This document shows, one piece after another, positions 6,145 to 6,711 of a stretch of DNA of 6,711 bases (its first letter is position 1; each line of letters starts with the position of its first letter). Origin of the DNA: an uncultured Sutterella sp. (GTDB lineage Bacteria > Pseudomonadota > Gammaproteobacteria > Burkholderiales > Burkholderiaceae_F); NCBI GenBank assembly GCA_900764215.1, contig CAAFNI010000099.1, forward strand, positions 1-6,711. The letters run 5' to 3'. The notes below the pieces were generated by a model. The model was not told the origin of the DNA. It searched no databases and was given only the letters and a program-made list of their open reading frames with translations. The position numbers were made by a program, and so were the translations under genes.

Positions 6145-6670
6145 TCAAAACCCATACCGGATGCCGACATTGATGCGGTAATCGGTATCGACTTCACCGC
6201 CCGTTGACGTTTCGACGTCAAGGTAGGAGTGAAGGTTGCCGGTCCAGTTGAAGTTTGCGCCGATGCCGAACTCATACCACGTTCCTCCGAGATCGTTCGA
6301 AAGCTGGCGCACGTCGCCGTTCCTTGCAAAGGCATAATCGGCTTCGCCCAGGAAGTCGTGCAGCACGCTCGCGCGGACGTAGGCGTTGCCCTTCTCGTTC
6401 GGGCACTTGGCACCGAGCATGAAGCCCGCCCGACCGATCAAGGTGTCGGCCTTGTCGTGATGGACGGCAAGGCCCGTTGAGGTCGCGTAGTCCACGTCTT
6501 CCACGAAGCCGTACATCATTTCAACCTGAGGCTCGACAAAGAACATGTCGGTGAGTCCGTAGCGCCAGCCCGCTTCCGCAGACATCGAGAAGGCGTTCGC
6601 ATCGTAGCTGCCCGAAGACTTCGTGCCGTCGGCGAGCGCAATGTCGAAGTCGTTCTCAAGACGCCCGTAC
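6145..6670 (-). CDS. Autotransporter-type outer-membrane beta-barrel, C-terminal fragment
   Basis: The C-terminal 174 residues of a type Va secretion autotransporter beta-domain, the barrel that anchors in the outer membrane and lets a passenger domain reach the surface. Alternating aromatic/polar strands are visible: AEAGWRYGLTDMFFVEPQVEMMYG, GRAGFMLG, NAYVRASVLHDFLGE, WYEFGIGANFNWTGNLHSYLDVETSTGG and INVGIRYGF. The protein ends in a C-terminal Phe, the usual signal for outer-membrane barrel assembly. A full beta-domain is about 250-300 residues, so the first strands and the whole passenger are missing at the contig end. No real start is present: the Met encoded at 6687-6685 lies in adapter sequence. 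The final genuine base is 6670, the third base of a codon split by the junction. The fragment appears less GC-rich than the dct genes. Passenger function cannot be told. Confidence 0.88.
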
Positions 6671-6711
6671 CTGTCTCTTATACACATCTGACGCTGCCGA
6701 CGAATAGAGAG
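6671..6711 (+). other. Nextera/Tn5 sequencing-adapter contamination
   Basis: Bases 6671-6689 equal the reverse complement of the 19-bp Tn5 mosaic end, 6690-6703 (GACGCTGCCGACGA) are the Nextera read-1-side adapter read backwards, and 6704-6711 (ATAGAGAG) is the reverse complement of i5 index 502 (CTCTCTAT). The three parts abut with no gap. This is untrimmed read-through at a contig end, not a mobile element. On the minus strand it translates as MCIRDR in frame with the autotransporter fragment. Confidence 0.98.

Noticed and set aside
6671..6689. Tn5 transposon end (mosaic end) as a genuine mobile element
   Set aside because: It is followed at once by the Nextera primer sequence and an index barcode and stops at the contig end, so it comes from library preparation.
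1..6711. CRISPR array, insertion sequence or prophage genes
   Set aside because: No spaced direct-repeat array, transposase, integrase or phage-like protein is seen on either strand; the genes present are ordinary metabolic and envelope genes.

Overview
The window looks like a fragment of a GC-rich proteobacterial genome. Codon use is strongly GC3-biased, there is a Tat-exported uptake hydrogenase, a TRAP transporter and an outer-membrane autotransporter. This mix fits a betaproteobacterium of the Burkholderiales, possibly a gut Sutterellaceae member. That placement is inferred from gene content and style; no marker gene is present to prove it.

Layout. Bases 1-2676 (minus strand) carry the structural genes of a group 1 membrane-bound [NiFe] uptake hydrogenase: the small subunit (hyaA, complete) followed by the large subunit (hyaB, 526 codons, cut at base 1). 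They overlap by four bases (ATGA). The small subunit has all six proximal-cluster cysteines of the oxygen-tolerant (HyaA/MBH) class. Bases 2677-3171 are a divergent intergenic region with an AT-rich island, several GC-rich inverted repeats and a consensus TATAAT box facing right. Bases 3172-5976 (plus strand) form a compact three-gene TRAP transporter operon in the order binding protein (dctP), large membrane subunit (dctM), small membrane subunit (dctQ). A 14-bp perfect stem at 6038-6073 sits between convergent genes and is the likely terminator. Bases 6145-6670 (minus strand) encode the last 174 residues of an autotransporter-type outer-membrane beta-barrel, whose upstream part lies beyond the contig end.

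The last 41 bases (6671-6711) are not biological. They are Nextera/Tn5 library adapter: mosaic end, read-primer sequence and an 8-base i5 index. Translated on the minus strand they give a spurious N-terminus, MCIRDR, fused to the autotransporter fragment. The fragment should therefore be annotated as 5'-partial from base 6670.

How the genes may work together. The hydrogenase would oxidise H2 at the periplasmic face and pass electrons to the membrane quinone pool. The TRAP system would import an organic acid, driven by an ion gradient. If the substrate is a C4-dicarboxylate, H2 oxidation and acid uptake could serve the same respiration, but the substrate cannot be read from the sequence. I found no clearly new system. 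The best points for a second look are the oxygen-tolerant cysteine set, the structured intergenic region with its leader hairpin, and the adapter artefact.
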